Position numbers and translations under genes: made by a program
Origin: Urbifossiella limnaea
GTDB taxonomy: Bacteria; Planctomycetota; Planctomycetia; Gemmatales; Gemmataceae
DNA length: 64,000 bases
Assembly: GCF_007747215.1 (NCBI RefSeq)
Contig: NZ_CP036273.1
Coordinates: 248,001 to 312,000 of the forward strand
Reading direction: 5' to 3'
Notes under the pieces: generated by a model
What the model was told of the DNA's origin: nothing
The model's input: the letters and a program-made list of their open reading frames with translations, nothing else
The model's database searches: none
Part shown: in pieces, positions 1 to 12,000 of the stretch
How the letters are laid out: every line of letters begins with the position of its first letter
Numbering within the stretch: position 1 is the stretch's first letter

Positions 1-752
1 ACGCCCTGATCCAGGAACGCGGCGCAGAACCGCGTCAGCACGTCGTGCACGAGCGAGTCGGTGTCGGCGCCGGTGGCGCCCAGCAGCAGGTCGCGGTGGC
101 GCCGCGGGCCGGCCGGCGGCACCGGCGCGGCGGGGACGCCACGGAGGCCGGCGCCGCAGACGCGCCACAGGGCGGTGAGCGCGAACGCCTCCCACGCGGC
201 CTCGTCCCACGTCTCGATCCCGCCGACGCGGAACCCCTCGAACAGCCCGGCGCCTTCCGCCCGGCCGCGCAGGTCGCGCATCACCCACCGCCGCGTCTCG
301 GACACGAGCCGGCCGCGGTCGGCGGCGGACACGTCGGGCCGGCAGCGGCGCAGGGCGTCGGTCTCGGCGAGGAACCAGTCGAGCTCGGCGGCGGGGCCGG
401 TCCACACGGTGAACCGCAGCATCGCCAGCCGCAGCTCGAGCCGCGAGGCGAGGCCGACGACCGACTCGTCGGCGCGGCCGCCGAGGTCGTCGCGGAGGAC
501 GGCGCGGAGGCCGTCGAACCGGATGCGGCCGCGGCGGAGCTCGGCCCGGTAGCGCTCCTCACTCAGGTACGGCTGACAGCCGAACACGCGGGCGGCCTGC
601 GCCACCGCCTCGTCGAACGTGAGGTGCTCGAAGGCGTGCAGCGTGTTGTGGTGGATGAAGACGGTGATCGGCCCCTGCGCCGGCAGGAGGTGGGCGGCGT
701 GGTCGACGGCGCGGGCGAGACGGTCGTCCGGGGCATCACTGCGCTCGCCCAT
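1..752 (-). CDS. dabA: DabA, inorganic carbon transporter subunit (DUF2309), 5' part only
   Basis: Only the N-terminal ~250 codons lie in the window; the gene runs off the left edge. The frame starts at an ATG (752) with GAGG five bases upstream and reads HLLPAQGPITVFIHHNTLHA (about residues 21-40), the characteristic DabA/DUF2309 N-terminus, and ends near DSLVHDVLTRFCAAFLDQG. DabA is the carbonic-anhydrase-like subunit that, with the membrane subunit DabB, powers bicarbonate accumulation (known for the family). The zinc ligands lie further downstream and cannot be checked. The gene is divergent from a histidine kinase/sigma-54 regulator pair, and a sigma-54-like site lies 35 bases before the start. 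dabB would be expected just outside the window. Family assignment is firm; function in this heterotroph-like organism is inferred. Confidence 0.88.
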   Translation of the reverse strand, partial: MGERSDAPDDRLARAVDHAAHLLPAQGPITVFIHHNTLHAFEHLTFDEAVAQAARVFGCQPYLSEERYRAELRRGRIRFDGLRAVLRDDLGGRADESVVGLASRLELRLAMLRFTVWTGPAAELDWFLAETDALRRCRPDVSAADRGRLVSETRRWVMRDLRGRAEGAGLFEGFRVGGIETWDEAAWEAFALTALWRVCGAGLRGVPAAPVPPAGPRRHRDLLLGATGADTDSLVHDVLTRFCAAFLDQG

Positions 753-785
753 CGCGCCCTCGTGGTGTTCGAAAGCGAACCACAA

Positions 786-801
786 CGCATTCCCGGTGCC
801 G
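786..801 (-). promoter_or_regulatory. Candidate sigma-54 promoter of dabA
   Basis: On the reverse strand the sequence CGGCACCGGGAATGCG has GG and GC separated by exactly 10 bases, matching the -24/-12 layout TGGCACG-N4-TTGC. The GC is 35 bases from the dabA ATG. The neighbouring regulator is an NtrC-type sigma-54 activator. GC-rich background makes chance matches possible. Confidence 0.4.
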
Positions 802-919
802 CAGCCGGGCGTGGCCGATTTCGTGGCGAAACCGCTCGCCCGGCCGCCCGGCGGGTGGTGCCGCGGCGGTCACCGTGGTCGCGCGGCGGCCACCCTGGCG
901 ACGCCCGGCTCGCCGCCGG

Positions 920-925
920 TACAAC
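920..925 (+). promoter_or_regulatory. Candidate -10 element (GGTACAACAC type) for the kinase/regulator operon
   Basis: TACAAC preceded by GG lies 26 bases before the kinase ATG. The same GGTACAACAC string occurs before the ROK kinase gene (51806) and before the broken DUF1559 gene (44182, reverse strand). No convincing -35 box is seen. Confidence 0.4.
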
Positions 926-951
926 ACCCCCGTCCCCGCGCGGAGGTCGTC

Positions 952-2386
952 ATGCCCGGGTTCCGCCTCCGCTACCTCGGGCCGGTCGTCCTCACCACCC
1001 TGTGCCTCGTCTCGCTCTGCGGCATCACCGCCGTGTCGTTGTTCTACCAACAGGCCGCCGTCACCCGGGTCCTCCGCGAGGAGTTCACCAGTCGCAAGGC
1101 CGCGTCCGACCTGCGCGGCACCCTCAACGTGCTCATCGCCCTGGAGACGAACCACGTCGAGACCGTGTCCGACCTGCACGCCCGCGCCCAGGCCCAGATC
1201 GCCCAGACCCGCCGGCACGCCGACACCCCGTCCGAGCAGAGCCTGACCGACCGGATGGGCGACGGCTTCGGCCAGTACCTCCATCTGTGGCAGACCCTGC
1301 CGCCGCCCGCCGCCGCCGACCACGAGGCCCGCGTCGCCGACGCCACCCGCTTCCTCGAAGCCCACGTCCTGCTGCCGTGCCGCGAGCTGGAGGAGTACAA
1401 CGACAGCCGCGTCGAGGAGGCCGTGCGCGAGCACGAACAAACGCTCCGCAACATGGTCTGGGGGCTGGCCACCGTCGCCGGCCTCGGCGGGTTCGCCGGC
1501 GTCGTGCTCGGGTTCGGCGTCGCCCGCGGGCTGAGCCGGTCGATCCGCCGGCTGGAGGTGCAGATCCGCGACGCCGCCGGCAAGCTCGGCCCCGACCCGG
1601 CCGAGATCGTCGTCACCGGCGACGGCGACTTCCACGGCCTGCACGCCCAACTCGACCAGCTCGCGGGGCGGATCGAGGAGGCGGTGCAGACCATCCAGCA
1701 GCGCGACCGCGAGGTGCTCCGGGCCGAGCAGCTGGCGGCCGTCGGCCAGCTCGCCGCCGGCGTGGCCCACGAGATCCGCAACCCGCTCACGTCGATCAAG
1801 ATGCTCGTCCAGGCCGGGCTCGAGGACGGCGGCGGCCTCACCGCCGCCGACATGCGCGTCATCGAGGGCGAGGTCCGCCGCACCGAGCGGTCGCTGCAAA
1901 CGTTCCTCGACTTCGCCCGCCCGCCGAAGCCGCGGCGGGAGCGGTTCGACCTCACCGCCCTGGTCGGCGGCGTCGTCGAGCTGATCCGCGGCCGGGCCGT
2001 GAAGCAGCGCGTCGCCGTGGCCGTGGACACGCCGCCGGCGGTGACCCTGACCGGCGACGTGGAGCAGTTCCGGCAGGTGCTGGTGAACCTGTGCCTGAAC
2101 GCCCTCGACGCCATGCCGACCGGCGGCCGCCTGACGGTGGCGGTGCGGCCGCGGCCGGGCCGCGTCGAGGTGTCCGTCGACGACACCGGGCCGGGCATCC
2201 CGCGGGAGATTCTGCCGCGGCTGTTCGAGCCGTTCGTCAGCTCGAAGGACACCGGCCTGGGGCTGGGGCTGGTCATCTCGCGGCGGATCGCCGAAGATCA
2301 CGGCGGGACGATCCTGGCGTCCAACCTCCCCGGCGGCGGGGCCGGGTTCCTCGTCACCGTCCCCACCACCCTCCCGGCGAGACCCG

Positions 2387-2409
<23 letters not shown>
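952..2409 (+). CDS. Sensor histidine kinase (NtrB/AtoS/ZraS-like)
   Basis: Predicted 485-residue membrane sensor kinase. Two membrane segments (about 9-29 and 166-187) enclose a ~135-residue extracytoplasmic sensor region; a HAMP-like linker follows, then a HisKA domain with the phospho-acceptor in VAHEIRNP (His273), and a HATPase domain with the N box (Asn383), DTGPGIP and GLGLGL glycine motifs. The ATG at 952 has GGAGG five bases upstream. The stop overlaps the start of the sigma-54 regulator gene by 23 bases, so the two are a cognate pair. The sensor region is not a recognised PAS or Cache domain, so the ligand is unknown; bicarbonate or a related signal is a guess from the flanking dabA and SulP genes. 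Confidence 0.9.
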
Positions 2410-3829
<1,420 letters not shown>

Positions 3830-3838
3830 GGAACCAGA

Positions 3839-3934
3839 GGGATGAGGGATGAGGGATGAGGGATGAAGCCGGAACCGGGGCCGAAGCCCGGGTTTTCCTT
3901 CATCCCTCATCCCTCATCCCTCATCCCTCATCCC
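3839..3934. repeat. Intergenic long hairpin built from GGGATGA units
   Basis: Four tandem 7-base GGGATGA units (3839-3868) face five inverted units (3898-3934) across a 29-base loop. It lies directly after the regulator stop codon and ends ten bases before the candidate SulP promoter. No U-tract follows, so it is not a standard intrinsic terminator. It is one of about eighteen long intergenic inverted repeats in the window. Confidence 0.85.
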
Positions 3935-3943
3935 GTCCCGACG

Positions 3944-3959
3944 CGGCACGGCCCGTGCT
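3944..3959 (+). promoter_or_regulatory. Candidate sigma-54 promoter of the SulP gene
   Basis: CGGCACGGCCCGTGCT has GG at 3945-3946 and GC at 3957-3958, exactly 10 bases apart, with GGCACG matching the -24 consensus fully. The GC lies 37 bases before the GTG start, almost the same distance as the similar site before dabA. Confidence 0.45.
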
Positions 3960-3995
3960 TTCCCCCGGCGCACCCTGTCCGCCGAGGCGCCCCCC

Positions 3996-5699
<1,704 letters not shown>

Positions 5700-5721
5700 G
5701 GCGCGGCCGCGGCCCGCCGGC

Positions 5722-6870
5722 CTACTCCGCGTACAGCAGGTGTGCCGCCCGCCGCTCCGCGAACGCCGCCTCGCCCGCCTCCCACGCCGCCGCCAGCTCC
5801 GGCCACGGCACCCCGGCGTCGAGCCCGCGCCGCTCGCGGTCGCTGCCGAACAGCAGGTCGATCGCCGGCCGGTCGCGCACGAACTCGTACTCCTCCGTCC
5901 GCCACGCGAACCCTGCCGCCGCCCCCAGAGCAGCCAGCACCGCGAGCCCCGTCCGCACCGGCCGGAACGCGCGCCGGTCGGTGACGTGCAGCTGCACCCC
6001 GCCGCACTCCTCGCCCGCCCACTTCTGGAACGTCGGCCGGAACCACGCCGGCCGGAACCGCACCCCCGGCAACCCGTCCAGCTGCCGCGCCAGCGCCACG
6101 GGGTCGATCGTCGGCCCGCCGCAGAGCTCGAACGGCCGCGTCGTGCCGCGCCCCTCGGACTGGTTCGTCCCCTCGATCAGGCACCCGCCGGGGTACACCA
6201 CCGCCGTCTCGACCGTCGGCATGTTCGGCGACGGCAGCACCCACGGCAGGCCGGTTTCCTCGAAGTACATGCCGCGCCGCCAGCCGTCGCAGGGGATCAC
6301 CGTCAGGTCCACGCCGAGGCGGCGCTCGGCGGCGTACAGCCGGGCGAGTTCGCCCATCGTGAGACCGTGCCGCGTCGGGACCGAGTGCGGGCCGACGAAG
6401 CTCTCGAAGCCGGGATTAATACCCGGCCCTTCGACGGCGCCGCCGAGCGGGTTCGGCCGGTCGAGCACGACGACCGGCAGCCCGAGCGGCGCCGCGGCTT
6501 CGAGGCAGAACAGCATCGTGGCCTGGAACGTGTAGTAGCGGCTCCCCACGTCCTGCAGGTCGATCACGAGCGCGTCGAGCCCGGCGAGCTGGGCCGCGGT
6601 CGGCCGCAGGCTCTCGGCAGTGGCGCCGTAAAGGGAGTGAACCGCGACGGTGTCGGCGACGCCGATCAGGTCCTGGGCGGTGCCGTGGAACCCGTGTTCG
6701 GGGCCGAACAGGGCGACGAGGCGCGTCGCGCCGGCGAGCAGGTCGGCGGCGTGGCGCAGCTGCGAGTCGACGGAGGCGGGGTGGCAGACGAGCCCGACGC
6801 GGCGGCCGCGGAGGGGGGCGAAGTCGGCGTCGCGGAGGGCGTCGAGGCCGGTGCGGACGGTCGGCGTCAC
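5722..6870 (-). CDS. namZ: NamZ-type exo-beta-N-acetylmuramidase (DUF1343, GH171)
   Basis: 382 residues, GTG start. Family features include GLVCHPASVD near the N-terminus, LFGPEHGF, SLYG, VIDLQDVGSRYYTF, VVLDRPNPLGG, GTNQSEGRGTTRPFE and the C-terminal WVEY/RPAIDLLFGSD-type block. Family members remove terminal MurNAc from peptidoglycan fragments in muropeptide recycling. The start overlaps the stop of the upstream secreted-protein gene in a GTGA, so the two are translationally coupled. No signal peptide is seen in this frame, unlike many homologues, so cytoplasmic action or an alternative export route is possible. The 3' end faces the SulP gene 22 bases away. Confidence 0.85.
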   Translation of the reverse strand: MTPTVRTGLDALRDADFAPLRGRRVGLVCHPASVDSQLRHAADLLAGATRLVALFGPEHGFHGTAQDLIGVADTVAVHSLYGATAESLRPTAAQLAGLDALVIDLQDVGSRYYTFQATMLFCLEAAAPLGLPVVVLDRPNPLGGAVEGPGINPGFESFVGPHSVPTRHGLTMGELARLYAAERRLGVDLTVIPCDGWRRGMYFEETGLPWVLPSPNMPTVETAVVYPGGCLIEGTNQSEGRGTTRPFELCGGPTIDPVALARQLDGLPGVRFRPAWFRPTFQKWAGEECGGVQLHVTDRRAFRPVRTGLAVLAALGAAAGFAWRTEEYEFVRDRPAIDLLFGSDRERRGLDAGVPWPELAAAWEAGEAAFAERRAAHLLYAE

Positions 6871-7259
6871 AGGATCGGCGGGGTGTAGGGGCGGCCGAAC
6901 AGGGCGGCGTACTCGGCGCGGAGCGCGGGTCGCTCGGCGGCCGCTTCCACGCGGTAGACCAGGCTGCGGGCCACGCTCTCGCGCAGCGTCTCGCCGCGCA
7001 TCACGGTATGAACGCCGGCGAGGAGTGCTGCGTTTTCGGCGTGGGCGTCGAGGAAGCAGTCGGCGGTGTCGCCGAGGCCGATGCGGCCGGTGGCGAGCTC
7101 GTCGGTGAGGCGGTTCACGGCCGCGGTCGCCGCGTGGAGGGCGCGGCGGCGGGCGTCGAGGTCGTCGGGCGCGGGCGGCGCCGGCGGGCGGGCCGCGAGC
7201 AGCGCGAGGACGCCGGTGAGCACGAGCAGTACGGGCACGGGCCGCCGGGATTGCGTCAC
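6867..7259 (-). CDS. Small secreted protein of unknown function
   Basis: 130 residues. I place the start at the GTG at 7259, which has GGAGG seven bases upstream; a TTG six bases earlier is too close to the Shine-Dalgarno. The N-terminus (MTQSRRPVPVLLVLTGVLALLAA) is a signal peptide or membrane anchor, followed by a helical, Ala-rich region with a conserved-looking C-terminal FGRPYTPPIL. It ends in a 4-base overlap with the NamZ gene, suggesting a shared role in envelope or muropeptide handling, but I do not recognise the family. Confidence 0.7.
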   Translation of the reverse strand: MTQSRRPVPVLLVLTGVLALLAARPPAPPAPDDLDARRRALHAATAAVNRLTDELATGRIGLGDTADCFLDAHAENAALLAGVHTVMRGETLRESVARSLVYRVEAAAERPALRAEYAALFGRPYTPPIL

Positions 7260-7296
7260 GGGCAATCCTCCGCGGGGGGAGAGTGCGAGTCACCCG

Positions 7297-7302
7297 CTTA
7301 TA
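7297..7302 (-). promoter_or_regulatory. Candidate -10 (TATAAG) for the namZ operon
   Basis: Reverse-strand TATAAG lies 38 bases before the GTG at 7259, the same spacing as the TATAAG before the gene at 63143. No clear -35 is seen. Confidence 0.4.
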
Positions 7303-7413
7303 CGCGACCCCGGCCGAAAATGGGACACGAATTTCCGCGCGTTGCGGGCCCGGCCCGGCGGCGGTTGACTCCGCGGGCGGCGGGCGTAACCCGTCACCGT
7401 CCCCGGAGGCCGC

Positions 7414-8295
7414 ATGTTCACCCGCGCCCGGCAGCTCCTCGAACTCGTCCGCTTCAGCCACACCGTGTTCGCGCTGCCGTTCGCGCTCCTGGCCGCGGCG
7501 CTGGCGTGGAAGGACGAGCCGTTCCGCGCCGCGGACCTCGTCGGCATCCTGCTCGGCATGGTGTTCGCGCGCTCCGCCGCGATGGCGTTCAACCGCCTCG
7601 CCGACCGCCACATCGACGCCCGGAACCCCCGCACCGCCGGCCGCCATCTGCCCGCAGGGCTGCTGGGCGTCGGCACCGTGTGGGCGTTCACCGTGGCCTG
7701 CGGCGCCGGGTTCGTCGCCTCGACGCTGCTATTCCTGTGGCGCGAGCCGGCGAACCCGTGGCCGTTGTACCTCAGCGGGCCGGTGCTGCTGTTCGTGTGC
7801 GGCTACTCGCTGGCGAAGCGGTTCACGAGCCTGGCGCACGTGTGGCTCGGGGCGGCGCTGATGCTGGCCCCGGTGGCCGCGTGGATCGCCGTGAAGGGGC
7901 TGACGGACCTGACGGTGCCGCTGATCCTGGGCGCCGCGGTGATGGGCTGGGTGACCGGGTTCGACATCCTGTACGCCTGCCAGGACGCGGCGTTCGACAC
8001 GGCGGAAGGGCTGCACAGCATCCCGGCGCGGCTCGGCGTGGCGCGGAGCCTGCGGGTGGCGGCGGCGTGTCACGCGGGAATGTTCGCGCTCCTGGTGGCG
8101 CTGGGGTTCGCGTCGCCGCACCTGGGGGCGGTGTACTTCGCGGGGCTGGCGGCGGTGGGCGCGCTGCTGGTGTACCAGCACGCGCTGGTGCGCCCGGACG
8201 ACCTCTCGCGGGTGAACCGGGCGTTCTTCCACGTCAACGGCGTCATCAGCGTGGGGCTGCTGCTGCTCGTGCTGGCTCAGCTGGCGGTGCGCTGA
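7414..8295 (+). CDS. mqnP: UbiA-family prenyltransferase, probably MqnP (futalosine-pathway menaquinone)
   Basis: 293 residues, about eight membrane helices. The first prenyl-diphosphate site is N60-R-L-A-D-R-H-I-D with the following DARNPRTAGRHLPAG; the second is CQDAAFD followed by GLHSIP. This combination is typical of the 4-hydroxybenzoate/1,4-dihydroxy-6-naphthoate prenyltransferases, and in bacteria using the futalosine route the gene is mqnP. The ATG has GGAGG four bases before it. No other menaquinone genes are nearby, so the ubiquinone-type alternative (UbiA) cannot be formally excluded. The last 50 bases overlap the 3' end of the convergent gene. Confidence 0.82.
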   Translation: MFTRARQLLELVRFSHTVFALPFALLAAALAWKDEPFRAADLVGILLGMVFARSAAMAFNRLADRHIDARNPRTAGRHLPAGLLGVGTVWAFTVACGAGFVASTLLFLWREPANPWPLYLSGPVLLFVCGYSLAKRFTSLAHVWLGAALMLAPVAAWIAVKGLTDLTVPLILGAAVMGWVTGFDILYACQDAAFDTAEGLHSIPARLGVARSLRVAAACHAGMFALLVALGFASPHLGAVYFAGLAAVGALLVYQHALVRPDDLSRVNRAFFHVNGVISVGLLLLVLAQLAVR

Positions 8296-8977
8296 ACTCG
8301 ACCCGCACCGTCTCCCCCGCCTTGCCGACGACCGACTGCGTGCGCTCGACCGGGGTGCCGTTCTCGACCCACCGGGCCGTCAGCTCGTAGCGCACGTCGC
8401 GGCCGGCGTCCGTCGGCGGCGACTCGAACACGCGGTCGGCCCCGGCCTGCGCCGTCTTCACGCCGTCGACGTACAACTCGGCGCCCGCGGGCACGCTCAC
8501 CCGCACTGTCAGGCAGCTGCCGGCCGGCGCGGCCGCGACGACGCCCGGCCCGCCGGCCGGGGGGTACACGCTGACCGAGGTCGGCAGGTGCCGCGGCGAC
8601 GCGCGGTACGGGCCGACCCAGCCGTACGTGCCTACGCCGAGCCCGAGCACCGACCGCTTCGGCAGATGAACCGGGTCGGGGTTAGAGATCATCGCGGGAA
8701 TCGGCCCGTACACGGGGACCGGCGGCCGGTGCGGGCCGGGGCCGTGCGTCCAGAGGCCGCCGAGCGAGCCGCGATAGCCGGGCCAGCCGGCGAACGGGTA
8801 GCTCGTCGTGAGGTACGGCCCCGGCGGCAGGTTGTGGTACTGCCAGTCGGCGGGCGGCGTCGCGTAGTCGGGCTTGTGTGGCCCCGCCGTCGCTTCGCCG
8901 GGACTGACCAGCGCCCCACCAATGACCCACCATTGACCCAGGAAGACGGCCGCGGTCCGGGCTCTGAGCTTGGTCAT
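8246..8977 (-). CDS. TIGR03000-domain secreted protein of planctomycetes
   Basis: 243 residues if read from the ATG at 8977. The C-terminal ~75 residues (PAGAELYVDGVKT through VVGKAGETVRVEFSAPP) match the planctomycete TIGR03000 domain, a beta-rich module found in secreted proteins. The middle is Pro/Gly/Tyr-rich. The first ~27 residues are encoded inside a family-2 intergenic hairpin (8905-9001), which includes the ATG, so either the repeat supplied a new start and signal-like segment or the true start was lost. No other Met occurs until after residue 90. The 3' end overlaps the UbiA gene by 50 bases. Confidence 0.7.
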   Translation of the reverse strand: MTKLRARTAAVFLGQWWVIGGALVSPGEATAGPHKPDYATPPADWQYHNLPPGPYLTTSYPFAGWPGYRGSLGGLWTHGPGPHRPPVPVYGPIPAMISNPDPVHLPKRSVLGLGVGTYGWVGPYRASPRHLPTSVSVYPPAGGPGVVAAAPAGSCLTVRVSVPAGAELYVDGVKTAQAGADRVFESPPTDAGRDVRYELTARWVENGTPVERTQSVVGKAGETVRVEFSAPPAEPARAAAAPR

Positions 8978-9001
8978 GGGTGGGTCGTTGGTTATTGGTC
9001 G
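8905..9001. repeat. Family-2 intergenic hairpin overlapping the start of the TIGR03000 gene
   Basis: The left arm (8905-8941) carries AATGACCCACCATTGACCCA and the right arm (8969-9001) its imperfect complement. The loop starts GGAAGACGGCCG. The same core (AATGACCCACCA, GAAGACGGC) occurs at 33281-33378 and 39102-39191. This copy is the most degraded of the three and contains the ATG of the reverse-strand gene. Confidence 0.75.
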
Positions 9002-9075
9002 TTCCCCCTAAATGGGTCGGCCCGCCGGGCGGATCGCTCCACCCGGCGGGCCGATTGTGTTGACCGCGTCGGCGG

Positions 9076-12000
9076 TCAGTCCCGCGTTCCCGGCACCACC
9101 CGGCGGACCGTCCCGATCCGCCCATCCAGCGTGTGCCCGGCCACCACCACTTCATAGCCACCCGCGGCCGGGCCGGGGAAGAACGACAGCGTCGTCGTGC
9201 CGTCGGTCGGCAGCACGATCAGCGGCCGCCACAGCACCGTATCCGGGTGGGCGTCACCGGCGGCGGGCCGCGGGGCGGCGAACTCGCGGACGGCGAGCGG
9301 CGGCACCCACGGCACCGCCGCCCGCATCCGCTCCAGCGCGGCGTCGGGCTGCTTCACGTCGGCGAGCATCACCGCGATCGGTGTCGCCAGCCGGCCCGCC
9401 TGACCCAGACCCAGGTGCGGGTCGTCGGCCGAAGCTGCAGTAGGTGCGGCGGCCGAATTCACCCGCACGGCCGGGGCCGGCGGCGACATCCGCATCTCCG
9501 CGACCGGCCGTGGCGGCGCGATCTCGCTGTCGGGGATGGTCACCGGCGGGGCCGGCGGCGTCTTGTCCGGGATCGTCTTCGGCCCGAGCTTCTGCGCGCC
9601 GACGCTCGAGAAGAACGGCGACTCCGGCGGCTCGACCTGGCCCTTGGCGTTCACCTTCGCCACCTGCGGCGGCGGCGCCACCGGCATGCTCGGCGGCGCG
9701 CCCGTCGAGGCCGCGGGTGGCGTCACCGTTTCGGCGAGGGCGTAGTCGGGCGCGTTCGAGCCGTTGGCCATCTCGCTGAGCGTCAGCGCCAGCAGCCCGG
9801 CGCCGGCGGCGCTGGCGCACAGCGGCACCAGCCCGCGGACGCCCTTCGGCCGCACGTACCCGACCACCGCCGCCCCGGCCGCGAGCACCGCCAGCAGCAC
9901 CGCCCCGACGCTCACCCAGCCGCGCGCCGCGACCAGCCCGGCGGTCGCCTCTTCCGCCGCGGCCGCCAGCGCAGCCGTCTCGCGCCGCCGCGCCTCGTAG
10001 GCCGCCACCAGCCCGGCCACGTTCGCCGACGCGGCCGTCCGCTCGGCCTGCGCCGCCTGGAGCCCGTCCACCGCCGCCTCGTACTGCGGCCAGTGCGCCT
10101 CGTACACCCGCGCCGGCTCCGGCCCCACCGGCGCCGAGCCCGTCATCGCCAGCAGCCGATCGACCTTCGCCCGCAGCGCGACCGGGCCGGTGCCCTGCTC
10201 CGCGAAGCGCCGCCAGCCCTGCGTCGCCAGCACCAGGTCGAGCCCGGCGGCGGCCTGCGGGTGGTCGGTCAGCAGGAAGTCGGCGTGTTCCAGGTCGTCG
10301 GGCGCCTCTACCTCGCCCGCCAGGAGGAAGTGCGTCGGCAGCGACCGGTCCTTCGCCCCGGGGGCCGACGCGCTCGCCACCGCCGCCGCCCACACGACCG
10401 CGGCCGCGGGGTTCCCCTTCTCGTCGGTCGCCGTCACGCGCAGCGTCGTCTCGCCGGGCGAACCCGCCTCCATCGGCTTGAGGTCGAGCTTGAGCACCTC
10501 GGCGGGGCGGCGGAAGGCGAGGCGCTCGGCCACGGGGCGGAGGCCGGCGCCGTCCTCAAACACGGTCAGCCGCACGACGCCGCCGCGGGCGTCGGCCCCG
10601 GCCAGCAGCGTCAGCTCGACCGGCTCGTTCGCCTTCGCGGCTACGGCCTTCGTGTCGGACAGCCGGCCGCGGGTGTAGGCGCCGACCACGAGGTTGCGCG
10701 GGCCGCCCGCCGACACCAGCCTCACCCGCACGGCCTGACCCGGCCTGGTAACAGGATCGAGAACGGTCATCGCCACGCCGTCGGCGGCCGCGGCGGGCAG
10801 CTCGAACGACTTGCCGCCCCGCTCGTCGAGCGCCAGCGCGTAGCGGGCGCCGGCCGCCGGGGTGAACGTGATGACGCCGAGGCCGCGGGCCGTGAGCGCC
10901 TCGCGGGCCGGCTCCTCGACCTTCGCCACCGGCCCGGCCGGGCCGGTTACGGTGCCGCGGACGCCGACCGGCACGCCCGTCACGGACGTGGCGCGGACGT
11001 AGACGCGGTTCGGCACCCCGGCGACGAGCGTGCCGCCCTCGGGGAAGAATTCGACGACCACGTCCTTGCCGGCGACCGGGATCCGCGCTGCGACCGACTC
11101 GGCGACGCCCCCTTGGGAGACGGTCACGCGCAGCCGGGCGTCGCCGCGCGGCATCTCGGCCGGGCCGGGGAGCACCAACTCGATCCGGGCCTTGCCGGCC
11201 GCGTCGGTCTTCTTGTCGAGCACCTTCACGATCACGCTCGCGGAGCCGTCGGCGGTGGCGACGGCGTCCACCGTCGCGCCGGCGACCGGGGTGCCGCCGC
11301 TCTTCACCTGCACCGTGGCCGTGGTCTTCGGCCCCACGGCGGCGTCGAACGCGATCGTCTTCTGGAACCGACCCGTGGCGCCGGTCTCGACGCGGACGGT
11401 GCGCGTCACCGGGGCCGTCATCGCGGGGCTGCGGCCGCCGCGGCCGGGCACTTCTGCCAGCGTCAGCAGGTACTCGCCCTCCGGCAGCCCGGCCGGCAGC
11501 ACCACCTCGCCGACGCCGACGCCGCGGACCGTCCGGCCGTCCGGCCCCAGCACGGGGGTCGTGGCGCCGCCCGCGGTGCGGACCACGCCGGTGGTGCCGT
11601 ACACGGTCGTGCCGGGGATCTCGGTGCCGTCGCGCTTGCGGAGTGACGCGGCGAGCGCCTGCTCGTGCGGCGGCGGGAGGAACGTGGCGCGGTCGAGCGT
11701 CAGCGACCGGAACCGGACCGTCTCGCCCGGCCGGTACGCGGCGCGGTCGGTCACCAGCATCGTGGCGTACACCGGGCCGAACAGGCGGACCGGCTCGAGC
11801 AGGTCGGCCCGGGCGCCACCCGGACCGGTCGTGCTGACGGCGAACACGAGTTCGGCGCCGGGCGCGACGCCCTTCCACACGTCGGCCGGGACGCGGACCT
11901 TGTGCTCCTGGTTCGTGTCCTTCGGGTTCAGCGCCTGGGTGTAGACGACGGCCCCGGCGGCGGTGCGGACCTCGGCGGCGACGGACCGGCCGGCGAGGGC

